From: Hippopus hippopus
Lineage: Eukaryota; Mollusca; Bivalvia; Cardiida; Cardiidae
DNA length: 64,000 nt
Direction: 5' to 3'
NCBI GenBank assembly: GCA_946811185.2
Contig: OX328101.1
Coordinates: 28,008,122-28,072,121, forward strand
Position 1 is the stretch's first letter. Every line of letters begins with the position of its first letter. The notes beneath the pieces are model-generated. The model did not search any database and had not been told where the DNA came from. It was given only the letters and a program-made list of their open reading frames with translations. Positions 33,436-44,155 of this stretch are shown in pieces. The position numbers were made by a program, and so were the translations under genes.

Positions 33436-33795
33436 CTAGACAACACACTGTTAACGACTTCGCAACCCGGCCTTCCGCCCTTTTTATATATGTTTTTCTT
33501 TTCTGAGGGAATCATATACATGAGTACTGTATATAGTTTTGTATTGCTACATGTTCATGTTAAATATTTTGTTCACGTCAACCTTCTAGAAAACAGGTTT
33601 TTCAAGCGGGATTGTAGACTATACACTGTTAACGACTGCTTTATAAAACCCTCCTACCCTTTGGGTATATGTTTTCCTTTCTGAGGGAATCATATAAGTA
33701 TTGTATATAGTTCTGTTTTACTATGTATTCATTTTTAATCTTACGTTCATGTTAACCTGATGGTAAGCAGGTTTTTCAAAAGAGATTGTAACATA
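33436..33795 (+). repeat. Tandem duplication, two units of ~180 bp
   Basis: Both units contain cactgttaacgact, tctgagggaatcatata, gtatatagtt and caggtttttcaa in the same order. Unit 1 33436-33618, unit 2 33619-33795. Ends about 165 bp before exon 9. Confidence 0.78.
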
Positions 33796-33959
33796 TCGAA
33801 CGTTTCTAGTGCAATGCGTTGTCTAGGCCGCTACTCCTATTCCTCATTTATGTTGTTCATATTTCATTATTTATAAGTCCATGAAGTACAGCATTAATGT
33901 TTTATATTTGTCTGAGTGGAACGAAAGAAAATATTAGGTATATACATATATGTTATCAG

Positions 33960-34073
33960 GTCGATGTTCTCTTGAGACGCTCCGAGTGTTTTGAAAACAT
34001 AGTGGTTACACAGTCGGACAATGGTTCAACCGTGCTGGAGTTCACACAACAAGATATTAGTAGAGAAATTACG
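33960..34073 (+). CDS. TEP/CD109 exon 9 (MG7)
   Basis: A 38-codon, phase 0-0 exon from ...ttatcag to gtaggt. It begins VDVLLRRSECFENIVVTQ and ends FTQQDISREIT. The V.V.L.(R/K)S..F strand continues MG7. It lies 8 kb after exon 8, with a LINE and a DIRS element between them, yet the frame is preserved. Confidence 0.88.
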
Positions 34074-34527
34074 GTAGGTAGTACATATCTCAAAATCACA
34101 TATTTTCAAAAAGGAGATTATAAAGGCTTTGTTGAATTTTTTAGCGGATTTCAGGGAGCAGCAAAATCTGCTTAGTGTGATCATTCTGACTGAAACCAGA
34201 TACTCTATATACGCATGCACACTACGCAATCTATTTTAAGACTTTGCTTATACCATCTTATGGTCGCTACCCTATAGATGAATGAATACATACAATTCTT
34301 CGTCTAGCACCGGTAGAACTCCGCATCAGATTGATGCAATGCTTTGAATAACTCCCCATTTGCAAAAAACTTACAGTAAGCTTGCTTCGCTAACCAACTC
34401 GTGTTTCCGTTTTTTCAATCGATTTTAATGTAAAGCTTACTTTCCGTTCCTGGTAAGCGTTGTTCCAGAAATCTGCTTTTCAGGGTTTTAACCCTTAGAC
34501 TGCCTAGCGCGACTCAAGGACCTTTTG

Positions 34528-34592
34528 CGGACAGTGTAGATCAAGATCAGATTGCACAAGATGTGCAGTCTGATCTTTGATCTACACTGTCC
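34528..34592. repeat. Foldback family D, best copy
   Basis: cggacagtgtagatcaagat ... gatctttgatctacactgtccg around attgcacaagatgtgcagt. A nearly perfect stem of about 30 bp. Confidence 0.82.
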
Positions 34593-34699
34593 GATAAGAA
34601 ATAATTTTCCCTCGAAAAACAGCTTTGAAATAATAAAATTTGGGTTTGTACAATAGACTTGAAAAGTTTCATTTAACTCATTTAGCAGGTTAAGGGTTA

Positions 34700-35065
34700 A
34701 GTCCTTTGATTCCTAGCCTTAATTATCAACTTGTCTCTTTCGTAACGTTATGACAATTAGAATTACGTATTTAGTTATGCAAATATTCAGATTGTCTAGA
34801 CTGTTATAGGACCTTTGATACATAGATAGGCAGGAAACGTTGCAATGAATGGAGAGATGACACCTTTTGAACTGCCTATAGACACTTGTCTACTGAATTG
34901 ACAATCAATATAACAATAATGAATTACAAGTGACGTAATGACGACACCAATGATGACTACGGTGACGAGGAGATGATCGTCTGAAGGACGATGGTTGTAA
35001 GGAATATTACTGTAGAAAAAGAGTAAGAAGTAGTTTTAATCATAGTTGTAGCGGTTGTGAAAACC
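34700..35065. other. Intron stretch, no gene seen
   Basis: Short tga/cga-rich triplet tracts near 34925-34985; nothing else recognised. Confidence 0.45.
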
Positions 35066-35225
35066 AGGGAGTCGCTGATTTGAATTCTCAGCTGGGCTAA
35101 TTTCTCTCTCAGGATCGTTGATAGTCATTTGGACAGGATTCATTCCTCTCTCACCGCAAATCATTGGACGTTAGTTACGCGGAAACAAACCATTGGCCTG
35201 CAATGAATATTGTGCAAAGCACGAG
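35066..35225 (+). mobile_element. tRNA-SINE fragment (+ strand)
   Basis: Carries the SINE body: attcattcctctctcaccgc, gatagtcattt.gacagg and a degenerate B box gatttgaattctc. The head is truncated. Confidence 0.65.
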
Positions 35226-35454
35226 TAAAAGAAGTCTAAATTTTGGTCGTCTTGTTAAGGGTCAAGACACTTGCACCATTTATACAGCTGCAGCATGGAC
35301 TAGAATGGGCACCGAATTATAAACTCCACCCCTTAACAACCGTGTAGGACCGGAAGTATGCATTGTATATGACTTCGAATTCTTTACAGTAACGGTCTGT
35401 TACTTGGGTGTTAAAACTTGTATACACGGTAAGCCAAGCTGGTGCTATTTCTTT

Positions 35455-35830
35455 TTTCTTTTGTTTGTATGAAGGTCTAATGTTGTTTTCAACACTGTTT
35501 CAGTTACTGGTATATCGCGGCGACCGGTGCACCTACCCATCCTCTTCCTTGGGTGTCTTCCACTAGGACTTCGCACAATTTTCTTCATAGGTTTCTGACT
35601 GCTTTCCCACATAAAAATCGTCGATACACGACTGTTTTCCGACATAAATATCGTCGATACAATGATCAACGATGAGAAAGGATTGATTTTTGTACAATGC
35701 GGCGACCATCAGCAATCCTCAGAAAGAAATAAGACGAGCTGAAAAATCCAACCTGTAACCCTCGCTTTCATGACATGTGCCTTACTGGCCAAGCTACCGG
35801 CTTTCAGTCTAACTAAGCTAGCGGCTTTCA
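35455..35830 (-). mobile_element. Diverged tRNA-SINE (- strand)
   Basis: Shares gttttcaacactgtttcagtta, cgcggcgaccggtgcac and tttcccacataaa.atcgtcga blocks with 6231-6521. A 35-40-bp segment containing acataaaaatcgtcgatac is duplicated inside (35615-35662), as is agctaccggctttcagtct (35801-35835). Confidence 0.7.
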
Positions 35831-36104
35831 GTCCGATGATGAAAAACACCCAAGTGTTAACAACAAAATTAATATAAACAATAAGTAAAAAAAAACCGAT
35901 TCTTACTTTTATCTTTAGTCAGTGTCACACAACATATGATTCCACTTCACATCCAAATGTTTGAAAGTAAAAAGCATTTGATCTTTGTCACTGACCTACA
36001 GATATTTTGCAACGGGTGTCATGCGATCCCACGGTTGCTTAAAAAAATGAATGTTGGTCAAAACAGGCCATAACATATGAGTAAAGAGCATTTAAATCAT
36101 GGCG

Positions 36105-36270
36105 CTATATTCACCAACCATTATACCTTGCATTCTAAGTCTAACTCTTTATTTAGAAAGTAATGCATCTTATTTGTGAAACCAATTGGTTAAGCCAATC
36201 AGTAATTGCTTACTTACACAGTCAGAAAAATCTCGAGATCTCGACTAAGAACATTACAAAGAAAGGTGAA
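36105..36270. repeat. Dispersed repeat family E copy
   Basis: tattcaccaaccatta at the left, then ccaattggttaagccaatca and taagaacatta. Related to 8125-8275. Confidence 0.55.
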
Positions 36271-36393
36271 TACGGGCGCTAACCTTGATCTATACCGTCC
36301 GTAAAAAACCCCTGACTTACCCTTGACGCTGAAAGGATTATTCCTTTACCACAAAATCTCAAATTAAAGCAACCCTGAGAGAGAAATGCTCTT

Positions 36394-36453
36394 GAAAACA
36401 TTGTTGGAAATGGAGAAAATGTTGGTAACCACAACGTTTTCTACCCTACCAAG
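36394..36453. repeat. Foldback family C copy
   Basis: gaaaacattgttggaaatgg, core aatgttggtaaccacaacg, then a shortened right arm. Confidence 0.6.
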
Positions 36454-36589
36454 AATAGGGACCATTGTGTGAGTTACATTAAATTTGTGGTCTGCAAATG
36501 TTTCCGATTTAGTCCAGGTCAAAATTTTGTCATTTGATAAAGAAACAAGCCGTTATAAATGAAATAATTTCCCTGATTTGATTTTAAAG

Positions 36590-36718
36590 ATTCCAGCAGA
36601 TGATGCAGTCACCCTAAACTTTCCAATAAAGCCGATCGAAATCGGTAACTGCGAGATCGATATCCAGGCTATTGGACCAGGTGCATCGGATGCCGTGAAG
36701 CGGGATTTGCTTGTTAAG
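36590..36718 (+). CDS. TEP/CD109 exon 10 (MG7 end / CUB start)
   Basis: A 43-codon, phase 0-0 exon with a weak acceptor (...attttaaag) and donor gtagg. It encodes IPADDAVTLNFPIKPIEIGN, then a stretch ending SDAVKRDLLVK. F.I.P...G...I...A....DAV.R.L.V is the conserved block leading into the CUB domain. The phases fit REIT|IPADD and LLVK|AEGIEE. Confidence 0.9.
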
Positions 36719-36856
36719 GTAGGCCGACATTTGTTCTACACCCATTCAATACATTATCTAATGAACGAATGATTTCACTTGTGCAAAAGATCACTTATAA
36801 AAATTGAGGTAAGAAGGGAAATCGCTTGTAGGTGGAAGAAGATCTTCCAAGATTTG

Positions 36857-38028
36857 TACGAGGGTCGTTCATTTAATTGTATTACTAAAAGGCCTCCATA
36901 CCACATGACCTTATGTATCACATAACGGTAACGGTAACGAAATAACGGTATTTTCACAAAGAAGGCGTTTGAATACTGGCACGAAATTTTGTTTTGATAG
37001 GTTCGTTCTTTCAAAAGTTATTGAAAGTCAAAGAAAAGCAGTCACATACACTGGCTATGTTACTGAATGTACAATGAACCCAAAAGCATAGCTTGAATTT
37101 AGGGCCTATATTAAAAGTCGCGTAAGTCTAATTGTTTCAGCTTCACAAATATTTTGTACATTAGGTCAGATACATGGAGTTTCTGCGGAATCAAAACGGT
37201 CGGTTTCCAGATGGAATAAATAATTTAAAGATGGTAGGACTTACTCAAAAGATGCCCCTAGTCCTGGTCAACCCAAAACTGCAGCTTCCGAAGAAAATGT
37301 GTTGCTGTAGCAGATTTAATTAAGCAAGATGCCAGGCTTGCAGTGAAAGAACTAGCTACGAGAGTTGGCATATCATCGGGGTCAGTTCATAAGATTTTGA
37401 CCAAGGAGTTAAAACTTCGTAAGATTTGCTTTCGATGAATCCCCCACCTCTTGACAAATGATCAAAAGGCTATTCGTGTAAAAATGGCCAAAATTCTTCT
37501 TAAAAAGTACAATAATTATGACAAACGCAGAATATCAGAACTGTTCACAGGTGATGAAATCTGGACTTATTATTTTGAGCCCCAGAGATGGGTCGATAAT
37601 AAACAGTGGCTGCGCAAAGACTAAGCCAGGCCGATCATAGCAAAAGGAATGAAAAACGCGAGAAAAGTTTTATATGCCATTTTTTTTTTTAACTCAGACG
37701 GTCTAATGCTCAAATTCCTTTTACAAGAACAATTTCTTTCCAAAGTGAAGAAACACTATGAAAAACGGAGACCTAGACCTAGAAGAAAACTCTCTCTGGA
37801 CGTCGATATGGCTCTAAAAGTTCCTTGGGAAGTGCCAATTTCCAGTGTCTGCTGGGTATTCCCAGAAATGTCTATTTTGCAGCCTTCACAGACTGGATTT
37901 CCAGACTTGAAAAATGTATTTCTCTCAAGGAAGAACATTTTGAAGGAATGAAATGAACAAAATGTATGCATTTAATATAATGCGTCTCATAGACACCCAG
38001 TGACACAATTAAATAAACGACCCTCGTA
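36857..38028 (+). mobile_element. mariner-family transposon relic with intact ends
   Basis: Ends are tacgagggtcgttcatttaa (36857) and the inverse ttaaataaacgaccctcgta (to 38028), with TA at each outer edge as expected for a TA-targeting Tc1/mariner element. Size about 1.17 kb. Inside is a broken transposase. Confidence 0.9.
37165..37952 (+). pseudogene. mariner transposase, inactivated
   Basis: Readable pieces are SRWNK*FKDGRTYSKDA, then ADLIKQDARLAVKELATRVG with ISSGSVHKILTKEL (helix-turn-helix), then FTGDEIWTYYFEPQRWVDN KQW (first catalytic Asp in GDE), and after a stop MKNARKVLYAIFF. The second catalytic motif (HDNAR.H) is not readable and the 3' third is rearranged. In-frame stops and frame changes throughout. 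Confidence 0.8.
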
Positions 38029-38599
38029 GAATACCTAAAACCATGTTATCAGTTGTAAGCACCCTGGGTCAGAAATCTGCAAGACGGTATTTCAAGATCG
38101 ACATTCCCCGAAATGCAATCGTTAATAAGTAGTATTCTATGTCTGCACCAGTCTTGGGTATTTGCCCTGTCGAGACAAGACAGATGAATACTAAGACAGC
38201 GCCTATATTTTGCACTTACTAAAGGAATAACAGGCTGCGACACTTCTACAGGAATATTTCAGTCTTTGCAGATATATCAAACAGATATACCTAAGCACTT
38301 TCTGTTATATTTTACAATTCTTTCAGTTATGATAGCCATAAACGTTTCTTGACCTAAAAAAGTTGCAACTTTCAGCCATAAGAACTGATAATGAAAAGAT
38401 ATTAACTCAGATGCAAATCGGAACAGACACGTTCTATATAAACAATGTGGTACCAAAGATGCCTATACGACTTGAACATGTTCATCCCCATTTATCTGTT
38501 AGTCTTAGTGGTAGTAGTTCAACGTGAGCTCTGTTGCAGCTTTATGATGATATCTTAATGACAAAACTTTTTTTTTCAATCTTCCACATGTAAACTGGA

Positions 38600-38740
38600 G
38601 CGATGTATTGGTGGTAAAACACCTGGTTACCGACCCAAAGGTCCTAGGTTCGATTCCCGGCCTGAAACATTAGGTGTTTCAAGGCTAGCTAGAGGTGAAC
38701 TGGTTCAATAATGTTACATTAAAATCATCATCAATAGAAT
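38600..38740 (+). mobile_element. tRNA-like SINE fragment
   Basis: Has cggcc-type end and B box ggttcgattcccgg after cccaaaggtccta, with a preceding ttggtggtaaaacacctgg resembling an A-box arm. A different family from the 6231-6521 SINE. Not a foldable tRNA. Confidence 0.55.
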
Positions 38741-38766
38741 TGTTCTTGTTATATTTGCAATAACAG

Positions 38767-38905
38767 GCTGAGGGTATAGAGGAAAACTACAATATAGCTA
38801 TACTTATAGAGGTCAGGGAAGAGCAGAACTTCTATTCTGAGCAACCAGTTACTTTACCTGACGATGTTGTCGACGACTCTGTGAAAATTAGGATTTCTGT
38901 TATAG
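38767..38905 (+). CDS. TEP/CD109 exon 11 (CUB to thioester domain)
   Basis: A 139-nt exon, phase 0 in and 1 out, from ...aacag to gtatgt. It begins AEGIEENYNIAILIEVREEQ and ends DDSVKIRISVIG. The EGIE....N..... pattern is the CUB strand typical of CD109 and TEPs. The final Gly codon is split with exon 12 (G|GA). A tRNA-like SINE ends about 30 bp upstream. Confidence 0.9.
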
Positions 38906-39199
38906 GTATGTTGAACTTGTTAACGCTCCTAGCAACCATCTGAACACTTTAGACTCTGGATTGATAAAACGGTTTATCACATAACTTCTACCATATTCTT
39001 TTCAGCGTTGAATACTCATTACTAGTTTTCTTGTATCACATAAATACCCATGTTTTCTGTGCACTGTAGCAGTTACGAATTTTCTTATCCTACCTTTAAG
39101 ATAAGCAAATAGTGTTATCATTTGTAAGAGCTCATTATTCAAACCCATAAGTTATGAAATATTGCTCGACTTGATTTCTCTGTTAAGCCATCTGTCATA

Positions 39200-39520
39200 A
39201 TTAATGGACACGATAATGTTTTGCTGTTTTAATCTTTAGATCAAAATAATGTCGTTTTACATGTATGTAAGCTTCTTTGGGGTTTTTTTTATGTACAGGA
39301 CGTTCACTCCTGTCAAAGAAGCAAAATGTCCTATACATATAAATGTCGCTAAACATGAATTGATGGACATGATAATGTTTTGCTGTTTTAATCTTTAGAT
39401 TAAAATAAGGTTGTTTTACATGTATGTAGGCTGGCATGGGGCTTTTTTTTATGTACAAGACGTTCACTCCTGTTAAAAGAAGCAAAAAGTGACATACATG
39501 TAAATTTTGATAAACATGGA
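39200..39520. repeat. Tandem duplication, two units of ~157 bp
   Basis: Both units carry gataatgttttgctgtttta, tttacatgtatgta, ttttatgtaca and gacgttcactcctgt. Unit 1 39204-39360, unit 2 39361-39517. Confidence 0.82.
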
Positions 39521-39829
39521 CATATTGGCCAAAGTTTTCTCATATACTACAACCTGTAAAACAATCTGGCTTATGAGGTAGGCAAAAACTTTTATCAAAC
39601 TTGTCGAGTGAAAAAAATTTTTACGGGCCTAAAAATCGCCAAATGCTGCCATAATGATATTTTTCTGGACTCGTGTGATTAACGTTTATCTCAATTCCAA
39701 CACATATCAGATCCTTTATATCTTATTTGTTTTATAAATACGAATTGCTACGGTAAAATGACAGAATCACAATCACGTCAAATGTGATACAAACAATTAG
39801 TCACAAGACCCTGGTAACAGTATAAGTAT

Positions 39830-40330
39830 ATACAAAATATCATGTAGTAAATTTGCTGCTGCTTGTATTCGATTCTAGCAGCGTGAGAGAATTTGACATC
39901 AAGCGATACTGAAGGTAGAAAGTGATGTCAAAGTTTTGTTGCGCAGCGAGAAGTAAATAAAAGCACCAGGATAGTTTCTACAAAAAGCATTCCTTTTATC
40001 AAATACCTACAACTTTCAACGACATAATGTATAAATTATGGACGTTTTATTCGAAAACAGTCGACAAAATGAAACAAATAATGGTGTAGTAGTCAGTATC
40101 TTCTTTTTTATGAATGGCGGATGACTATTATATCGTAAAATTTTGACCAATCAAATTGCAAATCAACACATACATATCAAATTGCAAATCAACACATACA
40201 TATTCCGGGCGTGAGTTGTGTCAACATACCATATTTGGAACAGTATTTCACATTGTGTAGATATAGATTTTTTTGTCGTATGTGATATTTTATCCTCTTG
40301 CGGCGAATGTATTTGAGTCGGAAAATTTTC
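39830..40330 (+). repeat. Dispersed repeat family F copy
   Basis: Head with a fold (ctagcagcgtgagagaattt vs caaagttttgttgcgcagcg) followed by cctacaactttcaacgacat, gaatggcggatgactatta and atatttggaacagtatttca. Includes a 27-bp direct duplication (tcaaattgcaaatcaacaca) at about 40146-40198. Other copies at 42150-43140 and 49440-50600. Confidence 0.65.
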
Positions 40331-41149
40331 AGGTATTTAATAAAACAGTTTATTTCATGCTTTCCGGTAGGTTATTGAGAAATATCAATGAAATATTTTT
40401 CGTTATTTCATGGTTACGATCAGTGAAAAATACCGTTTTTTTATATTCTAACTCTTCAGTTGAAGGCGGAAACAGTTGTTCCCTCGCACTAGTTACCTAG
40501 GTACAATGCGCGTGCCTCTCAACCAGATGGATATATGACGTAATTTACCCTACATTTCTCGCGCGTTATGTAATATTGTAATGCGTTGCTATGCGGAGGG
40601 GGTACGCCACGGGGAATAACCGAAAAGAACTGTACTGGATTTTGATGTAAGTTCCTTCCAAAAATGATAAAAAGCATAAAATAAATAGAATATTTTTTTT
40701 TTTTTTTTTGGTAAAAGGCTGCGCCACTCGTGAAAATATTAGCGATGATGTTCACAAGATGAAATAAATTTCCATCTTTCACAGAAAAAAACAAATATCC
40801 TCTATGTATTTCAGTTGGCTATTTCTTACATGATATAAGTTTCGTCGCCTGATATCAAAGTTAAACTATCTAAAACCGAGTTTTTCCCCAAATGCTTTTT
40901 GCGACTCCTCCATGGATTTAAAAATATTAATTACTTTTTCAGCAGCTGTATTTATATAATATCACATTGTATCGAATCTGAAAATATACATTCCAGTTAT
41001 GGTATTTATTTTGATTTATTTTTATATAAATTTCACAACTATAGCTGTATTAATCAACCCACAAAAGATTAGAAAGTAAAGATGAAAATTAAATCATGTA
41101 AGTAAATGGGGATTCATACTTTGATTAGATATTAAGGGCCACTCACTGC

Positions 41150-41150
<1 letters not shown>

Positions 41151-41175
<25 letters not shown>
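41151..41175. repeat. (GT)n microsatellite
   Basis: Twelve or so uninterrupted TG units, intronic. Confidence 0.95.
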
Positions 41176-41182
<7 letters not shown>

Positions 41183-41441
41183 GTACGATGACTTTTTATC
41201 TGATATCACTAAAATAGACGGAAATCCTGACTGCAAAATGACCATCCCGATATTTCAAGGTAAAATTGCACCTATTTTTACTGCATTTAACAGTTTAGTT
41301 TCTTTACACAAGCAGAGTAAAAAATATTCAGCAATGGATATAGTGTGTTACAACAGCTTGTTGAAATTTACACTGGTAAAGATAACTGTCATGGGATGCG
41401 ATTTTAGCTTTTGACGCGTGGAATCTGACTCTACAGGCTTT

Positions 41442-41504
41442 TGCGGACTCTGCAGATTAAGATCAGACTAAATATACATCCGATCTTTGATCTTATAATC
41501 TGAC
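41442..41504. repeat. Foldback family D copy
   Basis: gcggactctgcagattaaga ... gatctttgatcttataatctgacg. Moderately diverged. Confidence 0.6.
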
Positions 41505-41685
41505 GAAGTTTATTTTGAGTTATCTAAATCGACAAAATCCAACATTCGTCATTAACTACACTCGATTTATTCCGTACCTAATCGTCAGTAATGAAGATCA
41601 TGTACAGGATGTGCCGAGAAAATGTCTGGCAAAGTCTACTTTCGCAGACATTTCAAAGTTGGTTAAAAGTTTATTTCACTTTCAG

Positions 41686-41862
41686 GAGATTTGATGGGAC
41701 CGTCCATTACTGGACTAACTAATTTGCTCAGGATGCCTTATGGGTGTGGCGAACAAAATATGATAACATTGGTACCCAACATCTTTGTGATAAAGTATCT
41801 CAAAGCTACTTTAAACCTACGGCCTGAAGATCTTTCAAATGGGAGGAAATATATGACTGCGG
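41686..41862 (+). CDS. TEP/CD109 exon 12 (thioester motif GCGEQ)
   Basis: A 177-nt exon, phase 1 in and out, from ...tttcag to gtacgt. It encodes DLMGPSITGLTNLLRMPYGC with GEQNM following; the thioester pentapeptide GCGEQ is at 41742-41756. The Cys and Gln that form the internal beta-Cys-gamma-Glu bond are both intact, so the product should be thioester-competent. Then PNIFVIKYLKATLNLRPEDL continues the alpha-helical TED. Confidence 0.98.
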
Positions 41863-42149
41863 GTACGTTAAACACATTTGAATTTAATTTTTGGGGGCTT
41901 TTACGTTTGAAACAAAATTTATCCTATTAATTACAACAATTTCTTCCCGGTAACAAGATGTCGGATATTTCTTTTATTATCTGTCAGTTATTACCACAGA
42001 AGTCTTTTAACAAGAAACTTCAGTGCCCAGCCGACTGCTAGTGAAACCCAGTAAACGCATCTCATAGTAAGCTGTCTTCGAGATACGACGTATTGCAAAT
42101 GACGTAGAATCAACCAATCAATATCGCATTTACCGGAATCATTTTTGGA

Positions 42150-43140
42150 AACGACTTTGATAAATACAGTTTTAATATGTTTTATTATATACCTGAAAGT
42201 TTTCAAAAGAAAGACATGCATCGCAAGCGGATAATTTATCACACAGGACAGGAAAAAATCTGTATAAATACACTTTGAAATACGGTTCCAAATATGGTAT
42301 GATGACGTATGATGACGTAACTCGCGAGCGGAATGTGTATGTATTCATTTGCTATCTGATTGGTCAAAACTTCTCTCTGTAATATTCATCCGCCATTCAT
42401 AGAAACGAAGTTCCTGGCTACTACACCATTATTTGTTTTATTTTGCTTACTGTTGTCGAATAAAATATCAACAATTGTATTATTTTTTCGTTGAAAGGTG
42501 TAGATATATATATAATAAAGGGAATATTATGCTGTAGTACCTTTCCTGGTGCTAGTATTTGCTTCTCGCCGGGCAAGAAAATTTTGACGTCTCGCTCGAC
42601 CGGTCGCACGATATCAAATGTTCTCACGCTGCTTGAATGAAATACATGCACCCGGAAAGTCACTACAGCATAATATTCCGTACGTAGTAAGTTTCCTGGT
42701 GCTTGTCTTTAATTCCAGCAGCATGAGAAAATTTGTTATCGCGCGAGTACAAAGGTCGAGCGCAATATCAAAATTTTCTTACGCAGCGATAAGCAAATTA
42801 TAGAAGGACCGGGAAAATTACTACAACAAAATATTCCTTTTATTATATACTTACAACTTTCAAAGACAGCATTTTGGCATTTTGTTCGATAACGGTAAAC
42901 AGATTAAAAGAATTAATGGTACTTCGATTTTATGACCGGCGGATGAACGTTATATGGTAACATTTTGACCAATCAGATCGCAAATCAGTATGCACGTTTT
43001 CTAAACGTGAGGTACATCATCATACCGTATTTGGAACCGTATTTCACAGTGTGTAGATACGGATTTTTTTTCTATCGTGTGTGTTATTTTATTTGCATGC
43101 GACGCATGTACTTGAAAATTTTCAGCTATGTAAAAACTTG
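42150..43140. repeat. Two family F copies in inverted orientation (palindrome)
   Basis: 42240-42600 is family F reversed (tccaaatatggtatgatgac, gattggtcaaaactt, ccgccattcat) and 42600-43110 is forward (gaccggcggatgaacgttat, tttgaccaatcagatc, ccgtatttggaaccgtattt). The centre near 42600 is itself palindromic. Confidence 0.72.
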
Positions 43141-43405
43141 ATATACAGTGCCCTGGGGTTTAATGCATCTCTGTGATGCATCATACTATGCAAGTCATCA
43201 TAATATTCTAATTATGGATACATATAAACTAATTTGTTCAACTACCGACTTAATCTAGAGGTAGACTGGTCCTTCCACATGCAAAAGCAAAATAAATGAC
43301 CTATGGCAAAACTTTTCGACCCATAACAGCCTTCTAGGACTCCGCAGGCGGACATTGGTCACTACTTTTTGCAGATGCACTTAACACCTTTTTAACGGAC
43401 TATGG
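43140..43405 (+). repeat. MITE family B copy
   Basis: ggtttaatgcatctctgtga, attatggatacatataaact, core cagccttctaggactccgcagg, cactttttgcagatgcactt. Diverged. Confidence 0.62.
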
Positions 43406-43706
43406 CACATATTTATACATAATTATAATATAACACGTATAACTTTTTTGCGAGGAAGATTATCATTTTGGCAAATAATTACTAGTACCCTCATTGGTGT
43501 TTGATTTTCACTTAGAAATCATCAAACTAACGCTTATAGTCCAGATTCAGCAACAAAAGCAAGTAAGAATGTCTCACCGTTTCGCATTCCAAAAAACCAA
43601 CTTAAAGGCTGTTAAAGTTCGTTTGCCTATATCATTATCTATCATGACTGGGTTCAGCTTCATTCATTTATAAATAGCATTTTTGTGAGGTTATATTTTC
43701 GCGCAG

Positions 43707-43948
43707 GATACCAGAAGCAGCTCAACTATCGACATCCCGACGGTTCGTTTAGCGCCTTTGGGAAATACGACACCTCGGGCAGTACTTGGTTGACGGCATT
43801 CGTGCTAAAATCGTTCGCTCAAGCCCGACCATACATCTATATAGATCCCAGCATCATGCAAAAAATAATCTCATGGATTCTGCGCCAGTATGATAAAGAG
43901 AAAGGTACTTTTAGGGAGCCAGGTCGGGTTATTCATACGAGTATGCAG
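43707..43948 (+). CDS. TEP/CD109 exon 13 (TED, catalytic-type His)
   Basis: A 242-nt exon, phase 1 in and 0 out, from ...gcgcag to gtaaac. It contains HPDGSFSAFGKYD, GSTWLTAFVLKSFAQARPY and GRVIHTSM. The His codon is at 43934-43936, 115 residues after the thioester Cys. In C3 the His at this place acts as catalyst and favours hydroxyl targets; CD109 shares the RVIH stretch. So a His-type thioester is predicted. Confidence 0.97.
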
Positions 43949-44093
43949 GTAAACAGATCTTTTGTGTTTTAGTCCCTATCCTCCCCATAAACCCTTCACC
44001 AGATGACAAAATTTACAGTTGTCCAGTTTGAAATCATTTACAGACGATGAATTAAGTTTTACTCAAATGGCTAGGTTTGACTCTGAAAGATTA

Positions 44094-44155
44094 GAAAACA
44101 TTGTGGGGAAAAGAAGGAAATGCTGGTCACCAGCATTTTTTCCCACAATGTTTTC
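44094..44155. repeat. Foldback family C, best copy
   Basis: gaaaacattgtggggaaaag ... ttttttcccacaatgttttc around atgctggtcaccagcat. The outer 15 bp and the inner 17 bp are each self-complementary. Confidence 0.82.

Noticed and set aside
33367..33684. 105-aa frame with hydrophobic segments
   Set aside because: Coincides with a 180-bp tandem duplication and has no family motif.
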